Shown one piece after another: positions 15,814-23,169 of a DNA stretch of 64,000 nt. The notes below the pieces were generated by a model, which worked only from the letters and a program-made list of their open reading frames with translations, was not told the DNA's origin and did no database searches. The number at the start of each line of letters is the position of its first letter. Positions within the stretch are counted from its first letter, which is position 1. The DNA is from Streptomyces gossypii (GTDB lineage Bacteria; Actinomycetota; Actinomycetes; Streptomycetales; Streptomycetaceae), in the NCBI RefSeq assembly GCF_025165795.1, contig NZ_JAJAGO010000006.1, positions 248,001 through 312,000 of the forward strand, read 5' to 3'. The position numbers and the translations under genes were made by a program.

Positions 15814-15984
15814 ATGAAGGTCCGCGAAGTGCGCACGTGCCAGGACCCGGACTGCGCTGGCATGCCGCCGCATGGCGACGGCGAGGGCACCCGCTTCTTC
15901 GGTGTGCCCGCCTGGTGGATCTGCTTCGCGCTGGTGGTGGCCGGCGGGGTGGGACTGCTGGCGTACACCGCCGCCGTCCGCTGA
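15814..15984 (+). CDS. small membrane peptide with CxxxxC motif
   Basis: A 56-residue frame starting 3 bases after the previous stop, with GGAGG at 15800-15804. The start MKVREVRTCQDPDCAGMPPH has two Cys that could bind metal or form a disulfide, followed by a strong transmembrane segment (WWICFALVVAGGVGLLAYTA). Together with its neighbour it looks like a two-gene membrane-peptide unit of the accessory region. It could be a toxin-like or immunity peptide, but nothing shows this directly. Confidence 0.55.
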   Translation: MKVREVRTCQDPDCAGMPPHGDGEGTRFFGVPAWWICFALVVAGGVGLLAYTAAVR

Positions 15985-15985
15985 C

Positions 15986-16243
15986 TCACTCCGGCGCCTG
16001 GTCGTCGGGCAGCAGCTGCGCGGGCGGTACGCCCAGGGCCCGCGCGATGTGCAGCAGGCGGTCCAGCGGCGTGCTGGTGATGCCCAGCTCGATCCGCACC
16101 ACCGTCGACCGGCTGGATCCGATCCGTTCGGCCAGCCCCTCCTGCGTCAGGTTCGCTTCCATGCGCGCGGCGGCGATCCGGCGTCCGATGTCAAGGCGCT
16201 GCTGGAGTAGCCAGGGCGGAGGAGGGTCGGACGAATGGTGCAC
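15986..16243 (-). CDS. small XRE-family repressor-like protein
   Basis: An 85-residue helix-turn-helix protein: IGRRIAAARMEANLTQEGLA, RIGSSRSTVVRIELGITSTPLDRLLHIARALGVP (both in part) cover the complete five-helix XRE fold at about 19-75. It faces left, meeting the membrane-peptide gene tail to tail (1 base between stops), and its promoter lies in the 16,244-16,330 stretch. Small XRE proteins beside the integration end are usually element-maintenance or antitoxin-type regulators. Confidence 0.82.
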   Translation of the reverse strand: MHHSSDPPPPWLLQQRLDIGRRIAAARMEANLTQEGLAERIGSSRSTVVRIELGITSTPLDRLLHIARALGVPPAQLLPDDQAPE

Positions 16244-16395
16244 CGTGACACGCTGGTCGGACCATGATCGAAAGTCAGTATCACCCCGTGCATCAGTTTT
16301 GGATCATGTCCTGACGGGTATGCCGGTGACCACCCGCCAACCCCGTATACGGCCCGCGCGGACCCTGCCCCCAGGCGGACCGCGCGGGGCCACGC

Positions 16396-16424
16396 TGAGC
16401 CCCGGCCTGATCAGCCGGGGCTCA
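16396..16424. terminator. terminator-like stem-loop
   Basis: TGAGCCCCGGC and GCCGGGGCTCA form a perfect 11-bp stem around the 7-base loop CTGATCA. No gene points into it closely, so it may instead insulate the att region or be a protein-binding site. Confidence 0.5.
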
Positions 16425-16521
16425 GTCATGCGCGCTGCGGTAAGGGGCGAAGACATTCACCCTCTGGCGCACCTGGGCTGTGCGGCTGCTGCCTGTTCCC
16501 ACGGGAACACAGGGGCCGAAT

Positions 16522-16562
16522 TGGCGTCCGTGGGCGTCAATCTGCGTCAACTGGCGTCAACT
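16522..16562. repeat. 10-bp-spaced direct repeats, candidate integrase or excisionase arm sites
   Basis: The core GGCGTC or TGCGTCAA recurs about every 10 bp: GGCGTCCG, GGCGTCAA, TGCGTCAA, GGCGTCAA. Helically phased repeats of this kind close to a tRNA-derived core are typical arm-type sites for tyrosine integrases and Xis. They lie on the prophage side, about 65 bp from the tRNA fragment. Confidence 0.6.
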
Positions 16563-16625
16563 AGATCGCCCCCATATGTCCGGGTTTCCAGCATCGTTGC
16601 AGGTCACAGTATGTTCAAGGAACGG

Positions 16626-16647
16626 TTTCAAGTCCCGTCATTCACCC
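16626..16647 (+). other. probable attachment site: 3' end of a tRNA (possibly tRNA-His)
   Basis: TTCAAGTCCCGTCATTCACCC reads as the T-loop, 3' T-stem and 3' acceptor strand of a tRNA (ACGG-x-TTCAAGT-x-CCGT can form a T-arm with one mismatch). The base at the discriminator position would be C, which is characteristic of tRNA-His. No 5' part of a tRNA precedes it, so it is a fragment, as left when an element integrates into a tRNA 3' end. A Rho-independent terminator follows directly, as expected for the host side. Identity of the tRNA is inference. Confidence 0.6.
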
Positions 16648-16656
16648 TTGTTGATC

Positions 16657-16694
16657 AAGGCCCCTGCCTGGGGATTCGAGGCAGGGGCCTTTTT
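16657..16694 (+). terminator. Rho-independent terminator of the tRNA locus
   Basis: AAGGCCCCTGCC (16657-16668) pairs perfectly with GGCAGGGGCCTT (16680-16691), followed by a T run. It lies 9 bases after the tRNA-like fragment and is probably the original terminator of the interrupted tRNA. Confidence 0.8.
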
Positions 16695-16798
16695 CGTGTC
16701 CCAGCTCACCGCGCTGCCCGCCAGCATGCTGGTGCGGCGGGCCAGTTCGGAGGCCGGTGAGGCGGGCGCAGCCCCGTCCTGCCGGCCGGACGACGGGC

Positions 16799-16856
16799 CA
16801 GGGCCGGACCGGGCGGGACCGGGCGGGACCGGGCGGGACCCTGCCTGGCGGGACCG
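16799..16856. repeat. short tandem repeat, GGGCGGGACC unit
   Basis: A 10-base unit (GGGCGGGACC and variants) is repeated about four to five times immediately downstream of the LacI regulator stop (16860). It may act in transcript ending or simply be a slippage-prone tract. Confidence 0.65.
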
Positions 16857-16859
16857 GAG

Positions 16860-17939
16860 TCAGGCGCTGGCCCGTACCACCAGCTCCGTCGGCAGTACCA
16901 GCGGCGGAGAGGGCGCCGGTGCCCCCGCCCCGTCGCCTCCCGCCTGCCCGCCGGCGCCCCCGGGAGCGGCCTCCAGCCTGCCGACCAGCAGCCGCACCAT
17001 CTCCCGCCCCATCTGCTCCATGTCCTGGCAGACCGAGGTGAGCGCGGGCTCAGCGTTGCGGGCGACCTCCGAGTCGTCGTATCCGATGACGGCGACGTCC
17101 TCGGGCACCCGGCGCCCCGAGGCCCGCAGGACGCGCAGGGCGCCGAGCGCCATCAGGTCGCTGGCGGCCAGCACCGCGTCGACATCCGGGTTGCGGGCCA
17201 GCAGTTCCTCCATCGCGCGCTCGCCGCTCTCCCGGCTGAAGTCGCCCTGTGCGACGAGGCCGGACGGCACCGCCCGGCTGCCGCGCAGCGCGGCGCGGTA
17301 GCCGGTGAGCCGGTCGACGCCGGGCACCATGTCCTGCGGCCCGGCGATCGTGGCGATCCTCCGCCTGCCCTGCCGGAGCAGGTACTCGGTGGCCGTACGG
17401 GCGCCGCCCACGTTGTCCGAGTCGACGTAGTCCACCCCGCGCAGCGGCGTCCACGGCCGCCCCGCCTGCACCACCGGGCGGCCCGAAGCCGCGAGGCGCT
17501 CGGGCAGCGGGTCGTCTCCGTGCAGCGAACTGAGCAGCACACCGTCGACGTGACCGTTGTGCACATAGCGCTCGACGCGGGAGCGCTCGCCCGCCGTCCA
17601 GGCCATCACCAGTACCAACTGCAGGCCGGTGGCGGCGAGTCCCTGGCTCGCACCGCGGAGCAGTCGGCCGAAGAACGGCTCGTGGAAGACCCGGGACTCG
17701 GTTTCGGCAACGATGAAGGCCACCGACTCCGCCCGCCGGGTGACCAGGCTGCGGGCCGCCGCGTTGGGTACGTATCCGAGGCGGTGCACCACCTCCTGGA
17801 CGCTGGCCCGGGTCGCGTCACTGACGCGGTGCGAGCCGTTGACGACCCGTGAGGCCGTGCCACGGGACACGCCTGCCGCCGCGGCTACCTCTTCCAGCGT
17901 CGGCCGGGAACGCTCCGGCCGACCGTCGGACCTGCTCAA
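16860..17939 (-). CDS. LacI-family transcriptional regulator, CebR paralogue
   Basis: A 359-residue regulator: LacI helix-turn-helix at about 14-60 (TLEEVAAAAGVSRGTASRVVNG) and a periplasmic-binding-protein-like ligand domain at about 70-325. Parts such as VDYVDSDNVGGA, RRIATIAGPQDM and the HGDDPLPERL loop match CebR encoded at 20620 closely, so the two are paralogues. A Gly/Ala/Pro-rich insert near 325-345 is unusual. The gene is divergent from the GH5 cellulase, the classic place for its local repressor. It probably answers to a cello-oligosaccharide or related beta-glucoside. Since the recognition helices are almost identical, it may bind the same TGGGAGCGCTCCCA-type sites as CebR. Confidence 0.88.
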   Translation of the reverse strand: MSRSDGRPERSRPTLEEVAAAAGVSRGTASRVVNGSHRVSDATRASVQEVVHRLGYVPNAAARSLVTRRAESVAFIVAETESRVFHEPFFGRLLRGASQGLAATGLQLVLVMAWTAGERSRVERYVHNGHVDGVLLSSLHGDDPLPERLAASGRPVVQAGRPWTPLRGVDYVDSDNVGGARTATEYLLRQGRRRIATIAGPQDMVPGVDRLTGYRAALRGSRAVPSGLVAQGDFSRESGERAMEELLARNPDVDAVLAASDLMALGALRVLRASGRRVPEDVAVIGYDDSEVARNAEPALTSVCQDMEQMGREMVRLLVGRLEAAPGGAGGQAGGDGAGAPAPSPPLVLPTELVVRASA

Positions 17940-18206
17940 ACCAGCCCCTCCCGGTTGTGGGGATCGTACTCGTCAAGGCCGGGCGGAAGCCTGGCCCGTA
18001 GGGGCACGTCCAGCGTGCCCGGCGCAGGAATCCCTCCCGGAACCGTTGACACACGGCACCGCCGGTGCAACGTTCCCTACGCGGACGGTGGAGCTGTCAC
18101 CTGACATGCCCCTGTCGCAATGCGACCCTTCCGCGCGGCTCACCTCGCACGATCCACCCGTTTCACTGCCCTTCGCCGTTCCGGAGGAAGGACCACCGGA
18201 CGGCTA

Positions 18207-18220
18207 TGGGAGCGCTCACA
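18207..18220. promoter_or_regulatory. CebR-type operator, imperfect copy 1 (upstream of GH5)
   Basis: TGGGAGCGCTCACA matches the CebR consensus TGGGAGCGCTCCCA at 13 of 14 positions. The mismatch is in the right arm. It is the mirror image of the second copy at 18280-18293, with 73 bp between centres. Confidence 0.78.
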
Positions 18221-18279
18221 CTAGCGGAGGCCCTCCACAGAGAAGTCGCGCAGCCCTCTCACCGCCGTCGCGCTCGCCG

Positions 18280-18293
18280 TGTGAGCGCTCCCA
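18280..18293. promoter_or_regulatory. CebR-type operator, imperfect copy 2 (upstream of GH5)
   Basis: TGTGAGCGCTCCCA, exactly the reverse complement of copy 1, with the defect in the outward left arm. It ends 53 bases before the cellulase start codon. The 73-bp centre spacing is about seven helical turns. Confidence 0.78.
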
Positions 18294-18346
18294 AAAGATC
18301 GCCACCGACACCCCACGCCCCACAGCCGACAGAAAGGAACACCCGA

Positions 18347-19717
18347 GTGCGCACCTCCTTACGGACAAAGAGAGGGCACCGGAGAAGCCTGCTGGCCGGT
18401 CTCACCGCCGCCGCACTGGCAGGGGTCCTGCTGGCCCCGCTCACCGGCTCCTCGTCCTCCGCGGCCGAACCCGCCGCCCGCGCCGGGGAGACCCGCGCGG
18501 CCGAGGGCGACGACTGGCTGCACACCGAGGGCGGCAAAGTCGTCGACAAGGACGGCCGGGAGGTGTGGATGACGGGCACCAACTGGTTCGGCTTCAACAC
18601 CACCGAACGCGTCTTCCACGGCCTGTGGTCCGCCAACATCGAGACCCTCACCGCGTCGATGGCCGAGCGGGGCATGAACATGCTCCGGGTGCCGATCAGC
18701 ACGCAGTTGCTGCTGGAGTGGAAGAACGGCCAGGACGCGACCTCCAGTGCGGTCAACACCTACGCCAATCCCGAACTGGAGGGCAAGACCACCCTCGAGG
18801 TCTTCGACTACTGGCTGAAGCTGTGTGACGAGTACGGCATCAAGGTGATGCTGGACGTGCACAGCGCGGAGGCCGACAACGCCGGACACGTCTACCCGGT
18901 GTGGTGGAAGGACGGCATCACCTCGGAGGACTTCTACTCCGCCTGGGAGTGGGTGACCGACCGCTACAAGACCGACGACACCATCCTCGCGATGGACGTG
19001 AAGAACGAGCCGCACGGCCAGCACCAGCAGTCCCCGCGCGCCAAGTGGGACGGTTCGACGGATCAGGACAACTTCAAGCATGCCTGCGAGACCGCCGGAA
19101 AACGCATGCTGGCGATCAACCCGGAGTTGCTGATCCTCTGCGAGGGCATAGAGATCTACCCGGTCGACGGAGCGGACTGGCAGTCCGCCAACGGCGACGA
19201 CTACCACTTCAACTGGTGGGGCGGAAACCTGCGCGGCGTCGCCGACCACCCGGTCGACCTGGGCGGACACCAGGACCAACTCGTCTACTCGCCGCACGAC
19301 TACGGGCCGGCCGTCTCCCAGCAGCCCTGGTTCGAAGGGGAATGGGACAAGGCATCCCTCATCAGGGACGTCTGGCAGCCCAACTGGTTCTATCTGCAGG
19401 AGAACGGCACCTCACCGCTGCTGATCGGCGAGTGGGGCGGGCGGCTCGACGGCGGCGAGAACCAGAAGTGGATGGAGGCGATCCGCGACTTCATCGTCGA
19501 GGAGGAGATCCACCAGACCTTCTGGTGCCTGAACCCCAACTCCGGTGACACGGGGGGCCTGCTCAACCACGACTGGACGACCTGGGACGAGGAGAAGTAC
19601 GCCTTCCTGAAGTCCGCGCTGTGGCAGGCCGACGGCAAGTTCGTCGGACTCGATCACGAGGTGCCGCTGGGCGGCGCCGGAACATCCACCGGCATCTCCG
19701 TCGGTGCCGACGGCTGA
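18347..19717 (+). CDS. secreted GH5-family cellulase (endoglucanase)
   Basis: A 456-residue secreted glycoside hydrolase predicted to cut internal beta-1,4 bonds of cellulose and release cello-oligosaccharides. The signal peptide covers about 1-40 (basic KRGHRR, then LLAGLTAAALAGVLLAPL, A-A cleavage region). The catalytic (beta/alpha)8 barrel runs from about 60 to 440: acid/base Glu221 in VKNEPHG and nucleophile Glu362 in IGEWGG, with typical HSAEA and YSPHDYG motifs. No carbohydrate-binding module is present, although the N-terminus has a short Ser/Ala linker. GTG at 18347 has AAAGGA upstream. CebR-type operators precede it, linking expression to cellobiose/cellotriose. Confidence 0.92.
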   Translation: MRTSLRTKRGHRRSLLAGLTAAALAGVLLAPLTGSSSSAAEPAARAGETRAAEGDDWLHTEGGKVVDKDGREVWMTGTNWFGFNTTERVFHGLWSANIETLTASMAERGMNMLRVPISTQLLLEWKNGQDATSSAVNTYANPELEGKTTLEVFDYWLKLCDEYGIKVMLDVHSAEADNAGHVYPVWWKDGITSEDFYSAWEWVTDRYKTDDTILAMDVKNEPHGQHQQSPRAKWDGSTDQDNFKHACETAGKRMLAINPELLILCEGIEIYPVDGADWQSANGDDYHFNWWGGNLRGVADHPVDLGGHQDQLVYSPHDYGPAVSQQPWFEGEWDKASLIRDVWQPNWFYLQENGTSPLLIGEWGGRLDGGENQKWMEAIRDFIVEEEIHQTFWCLNPNSGDTGGLLNHDWTTWDEEKYAFLKSALWQADGKFVGLDHEVPLGGAGTSTGISVGADG

Positions 19718-19798
19718 GCGCCACGGCTGAGCGTCACGGCTGTGCGCCACGGCTGAGACGGCAGCCGTACGCACGGCCAGAGCCGCCGGCCGACACTG

Positions 19799-19831
19799 GT
19801 CCCCGGTCCCGCACATCAGGGCCGGGGACCG
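19799..19831. terminator. bidirectional terminator between cellulase and M23 peptidase
   Basis: GGTCCCCGGTCCC and GGGCCGGGGACC pair with one mismatch around the loop GCACATCA. It lies between convergent genes (stops at 19717 and 19851). Confidence 0.7.
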
Positions 19832-19850
19832 GTCATGTCCGAAAGGCGCG

Positions 19851-20519
19851 TCAGCGGATGCGGATACCGTGCCGGGCCAGGTAGGGGACGGGGTCGACGT
19901 CCGATCCGTACGCGCGTTTCGCCCGGACCTCGAAGTGCAGATGAGGCCCGGTGGTGCGGCCGGTGTTGCCCGACCTCCCGAGCAGCGTGCCCGCTTTCAC
20001 CCGGTCGCCCTTCCGCACATAGCGCTTCGAGAGATGGGCGAAGTAGGTGTACTTCCCGTCCTTCATGCGGATGATGATCATGTTTCCGTAATCACCGGAG
20101 TAGCGGGAGGAGACGACGGTGCCCGCTCCGACCGACCGCACGGGAGTGCCGACCGGGACGGCGAAGTCGATTCCGGTGTGGTGGCCCGCGCTCCAGTTCC
20201 CCGGGATTCCGTACGGTGCGGAGACCCGGGAGTTCGCCGCCGGCCGCGACCATGAATCCGGCGACCCCGCGGGCCATTCGCCGTAGACGCGGGCGCGCTG
20301 CGACTGCCAGGGGCCGCCGACCGCATAGGGTTCCGTGTCCGCGGGCTGACCATGGGGGTGGCCGTGCAGGTTGCCGTGCAGGTGTCCGTGCGGCTGCTCC
20401 GGTGTGGTGGCCGAAGCTGCCGCCGCGCCACAGGTGCCACCGGTGAACAGTGAGGTCACCACCGCCCCGCAGACCACGCGACGCAGTGCCGCTGCCGACC
20501 GTCGAGTCGCTGAGTTCAT
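19851..20519 (-). CDS. secreted M23-family peptidase with His-rich linker
   Basis: A 222-residue secreted LytM-type metalloendopeptidase expected to cut peptidoglycan cross-bridges. There is a signal sequence at about 1-37 (RRVVCGAVVTSLFTGG, with AAAASA at the end), then a His-rich stretch PHGHLHGNLHGHPHG (about 44-58), then the M23 domain (about 110-215) with HHTGIDFAVP (first zinc His/Asp pair), and GPHLHFEVR (HxH motif), all intact. The ATG at 20519 gives a clean signal peptide. A more upstream Met at 20555 adds 12 residues. It lies between cellulase and cebR but has no operator of that family, so linkage to cellulose use is not evident. Confidence 0.88.
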   Translation of the reverse strand: MNSATRRSAAALRRVVCGAVVTSLFTGGTCGAAAASATTPEQPHGHLHGNLHGHPHGQPADTEPYAVGGPWQSQRARVYGEWPAGSPDSWSRPAANSRVSAPYGIPGNWSAGHHTGIDFAVPVGTPVRSVGAGTVVSSRYSGDYGNMIIIRMKDGKYTYFAHLSKRYVRKGDRVKAGTLLGRSGNTGRTTGPHLHFEVRAKRAYGSDVDPVPYLARHGIRIR

Positions 20520-20619
20520 ATCTGCGAGCAGATGACAGCGGCCGCTTCTCCGCACCCGGGAACCGTCCGTCGGAGTGACATCACGGTGAGTGATGCGAGC
20601 CGTGATGCTCCTGCCCGGC

Positions 20620-21651
20620 TCAGGTGGTCTCGCGCTGGATCAGCTCCGTCGGCAGCACCGCGTGGGGCCGGTCCGCCGCCCGCTGCCCGATCTCGTCCAG
20701 CAGCGCCCGCGCCATCGCGCGCCCCATCTCCTCGATGGGCTGGCGCACCGTCGTGAGCGGCGGGTCCATGTGCCGGGCGACCGAGGAGTCGTCGAAGCCG
20801 ATGAGTGCCACCTCGCCCGGCACCGTACGGCCCGCCTCGCGCAGCGCCATCCGGGCACCCGCGGCCATCACGTCCGAGGCGCAGAAGACGGCGTCGACCT
20901 GGGGTGCACGGGTGAGCAGTTCGCGCATGGCGCGGCGCCCGCTGTCCTCCGTGAAGTCCCCATGGGCGATCAGCGATTCGTCGTCTTCCCGGCCCGCAGC
21001 CCGCAACGCCTCGCGGTAGCCGTCGAGTCGGCACTTCGCAGCGTACATGTCCAGCGGCCCCGTGATCGTCCCGATCGCACGCCGCCCGCGCCCGATCAGA
21101 TGCTCCACGGCCAGTACGGCACCGCCCGCGTTGTCCGAGTCGACGTAGGCCAGCGGCTCCTCGGCGGAGCGGCGGCCGTTGAGCACCGCGGGCATCTCGA
21201 TGCTCTCCAGCAGGTCGGGCAGCGGATCGTCGCCGTGCACGGAGACCAGCAGCACGCCGTCGACCCGGTGCGCCGAGACGAACTGCTCGAAGCGCTCGCG
21301 CTCGCGCTGATCGCGTACAAGAGTCAGCAGCAACTGCATGTCCGTGTCGGCGAGTTCCGCGCTCACGCCGCGCAGAATGCCGGAGAAGTAGGGCTCGGAG
21401 AAGAGGCGCGTCTGGGGCTCGGGCACGACGAGCGCGATCGCGTCCGTGGTGCCGACGGCGAGGGCACGCGCGGCACGGTTGGGCACGTAACCCAGCTCGG
21501 CGACGGCGGCCTCGACTGCGGCGCGCGTACGGTCACTCACGAGGGGTGAGCCGTTGATGACACGGGACACCGTACCGCGGCCGACCCCCGCCCGGACGGC
21601 GACCTGTTCCAGCGTGGGTCTGACCACGCGGCGCCCGCGTACCGCTCCCAT
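20620..21651 (-). CDS. cebR: CebR, LacI-family repressor of cellobiose/cellotriose uptake
   Basis: A 343-residue LacI repressor. Helix-turn-helix at about 12-55 (TLEQVAVRAGVGRGTVSRVING), then the ligand domain (LFSEPYFSGILRGVSAEL, VDGVLLVSVHGDDPLPDLLE in part, YVDSDNAGGA, TITGPLDMYAA). It is divergent from cebEFG-bglC, the standard Streptomyces layout, and CebR is known to release its TGGGAGCGCTCCCA operators when cellobiose or cellotriose binds. In plant pathogens and saprophytes it is the main gate for cellulose utilisation. The ATG at 21651 is chosen because GGTGAGG lies 6-12 bases upstream. An in-frame Met 13 codons earlier is less likely. Confidence 0.93.
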   Translation of the reverse strand: MGAVRGRRVVRPTLEQVAVRAGVGRGTVSRVINGSPLVSDRTRAAVEAAVAELGYVPNRAARALAVGTTDAIALVVPEPQTRLFSEPYFSGILRGVSAELADTDMQLLLTLVRDQRERERFEQFVSAHRVDGVLLVSVHGDDPLPDLLESIEMPAVLNGRRSAEEPLAYVDSDNAGGAVLAVEHLIGRGRRAIGTITGPLDMYAAKCRLDGYREALRAAGREDDESLIAHGDFTEDSGRRAMRELLTRAPQVDAVFCASDVMAAGARMALREAGRTVPGEVALIGFDDSSVARHMDPPLTTVRQPIEEMGRAMARALLDEIGQRAADRPHAVLPTELIQRETT

Positions 21652-21730
21652 ACACACCTCACCTGCCCCCATGCCCGACGTCGGTTTCATTCAACTACAT
21701 CTCGTTCGGGGCGAATCCGTGTCGCAGTCC

Positions 21731-21759
21731 TTGACACCCCGCCCATGGTCCGCAACTCT
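21731..21759 (+). promoter_or_regulatory. putative cebE promoter
   Basis: TTGACA (21731-21736) followed after a 17-base spacer by AACTCT (21754-21759), a weak -10. The CebR operator begins 17 bases further on, where the transcript would start, fitting repression by blocking the start site. Confidence 0.5.
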
Positions 21760-21775
21760 TCAACGCATCAACGTG

Positions 21776-21789
21776 TGGGAGCGCTCCCA
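21776..21789. promoter_or_regulatory. perfect CebR operator upstream of cebE
   Basis: TGGGAGCGCTCCCA, the full 14-bp palindrome, lies in the cebR-cebE intergenic region 54 bases before the cebE ATG. Confidence 0.92.
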
Positions 21790-21842
21790 AAGCGCACCAT
21801 GCCACTCCATCCCTTCATGTCCCGTACGCACGGGAGGTCGCG

Positions 21843-23153
21843 ATGCACCTCAGCAGAACCCGCTCATCCTCATTCCGCCTGGCCGCGCTGGGCATATCCG
21901 CCGCACTCAGCGCCGGGTTGCTCGCGGGCTGTTCCTCCGACAGCGACAGTTCGGGCGGTGACGGGGAGAAGGTCACCGTCTCCGTCGGCGTCTTCGGAGT
22001 CTTCGGCTACAAGCAGGCCGGTCTCTACGACGAATACGAGAAGCTCAACCCCCATGTGACCATCAAGGAGAGCTCCACCGAGCGGAACGAGGACTACTAC
22101 CCCGCGCTGCTGAACCGCCTCTCCGCGAACAGCGGTGTACAGGACATCCAGGCCATCGAAGTCGCCAACATCAACGAACTGGCCACCATCCAGGCCGACA
22201 AGTTCGTCGACCTCGGCAAGGCGTCGGGAGTCGAGAAAGAGGACTACCTGCCGTGGAAGTGGAACCAGGCGACCGCCGAGGGCGGCAAGGTCATCGGCCT
22301 GGGCACCGATATCGGACCGATGGCGATCTGCTACCGCAAGGACCTCTTCAAGGAGGCCGGGCTGCCCACGGACCGGAAGGAGGTGAGCGAGCTGTGGGCC
22401 GGTGACTGGTCGAAGTATGTGGACGCGGGCGAGACGTACATGAAGAAGGCGCCCAAGGGCACCAACTACATGGACAGCGCCGCGGGCCTCTACAACGGAG
22501 CCATCAACAGTTACGCGAAGAAGAACTACGACAAGAACGGCGACGTGATCTTCAAGGAGAGCGCGTCCGTCAAGGAGTCCTGGGATCTGGCGATGCGGGC
22601 CGCAGAGGGCGGCATGACGTCCAAGCTCCTGCAGTTCGACACCGGCTGGAACCAGGCGTACGCCAACGGCGACTTCGCCACCGTCGCCTGTCCGCCCTGG
22701 ATGCTCGGTCACATCAAGGAGAACGCGGGCGAGAAGAGCGCGGACCAGTGGGACGTCGCCGCTGCCCCGAAGCCCGGCAACTGGGGCGGGTCGTTCCTCT
22801 CCGTACCCGAAGCGGCGAAGAACAAGGACGAGGCCGTCAAGCTGGCCACCTGGCTGACCGCTCCGCAGCAGCAGGCGAAGCTCTTCCAGAAGCAGGCAAG
22901 CTTCCCCAGCTCCCAGACGGCCTTCGACCTGCCCGAAGTCAAGGACGCCACGCACGAGTACTTCGGCGACGCACCGATCGGAACGATCTTCTCCGACGCG
23001 GCCAAGGACATCCCGATCTCCATCCTGGGCCCGAAGGACCAGTTGATCAACGAGAAGATCGCCGAGGGCATCCGGCAGGTGGAGAACGGCTCATCACCGG
23101 ACGACGGCTGGAACGCCGCGGTGAAGTCGATCGACAACGCACTCGATTCGTGA
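21843..23153 (+). CDS. cebE: CebE, cellobiose/cellotriose-binding lipoprotein
   Basis: A 436-residue solute-binding lipoprotein of a carbohydrate ABC importer. The signal peptide ends in the lipobox LLAGC with Cys30, followed by a Ser/Asp/Gly linker. The mature part (about 40-436) is a family-1 extracellular binding protein: VTVSVGVFGVFGYKQAGLYD, then DLGKASGVEKEDYLPWKWN, and CPPWMLGHIKENAG. It captures cello-oligosaccharides released by cellulases. It is followed after 16 bases by cebF, and the ATPase (usually the shared MsiK) is absent, as normal for this operon. The ATG has GGAGG 7 bases upstream. Confidence 0.92.
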   Translation: MHLSRTRSSSFRLAALGISAALSAGLLAGCSSDSDSSGGDGEKVTVSVGVFGVFGYKQAGLYDEYEKLNPHVTIKESSTERNEDYYPALLNRLSANSGVQDIQAIEVANINELATIQADKFVDLGKASGVEKEDYLPWKWNQATAEGGKVIGLGTDIGPMAICYRKDLFKEAGLPTDRKEVSELWAGDWSKYVDAGETYMKKAPKGTNYMDSAAGLYNGAINSYAKKNYDKNGDVIFKESASVKESWDLAMRAAEGGMTSKLLQFDTGWNQAYANGDFATVACPPWMLGHIKENAGEKSADQWDVAAAPKPGNWGGSFLSVPEAAKNKDEAVKLATWLTAPQQQAKLFQKQASFPSSQTAFDLPEVKDATHEYFGDAPIGTIFSDAAKDIPISILGPKDQLINEKIAEGIRQVENGSSPDDGWNAAVKSIDNALDS

Positions 23154-23169
23154 CCGGGGCGGCCGCCGC

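Larger units (their letters stand above)
16244..16619. other. non-coding end of the prophage with clustered inverted repeats
   Basis: No gene is supported. The stretch holds the XRE promoter side, a bulged hairpin pairing GGCCCGCGCGG (16351-16361) with CCGCGCGGGGCC (16380-16391), a perfect stem-loop at 16396-16424, a small hairpin near 16492-16513, and direct repeats at 16522-16560. The density of symmetry and the flanking att-like site point to a recombination control region. Confidence 0.6.
17940..18346. promoter_or_regulatory. intergenic control region between LacI paralogue and GH5 cellulase
   Basis: About 400 bases without a convincing gene. It contains a possible -35 TTGACA at 18046-18051 and two imperfect CebR-type palindromes at 18207 and 18280. 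Upstream open frames that extend the cellulase gene leftwards run through these operators and lack a signal peptide context, so they are not accepted as coding. Confidence 0.6.

Noticed and set aside
11169..16620. Integrase in the right arm of the prophage
   Set aside because: No frame between the lysis module and the att-like site shows tyrosine-recombinase RHRY or large serine-integrase motifs. The only recombinase-like frame (13889) lacks catalytic residues.
19718..19760. Short GCGCCACGGCTGA-like repeats after the cellulase
   Set aside because: Three imperfect copies of about 14 bases with no symmetry or known role. Probably chance or slippage.
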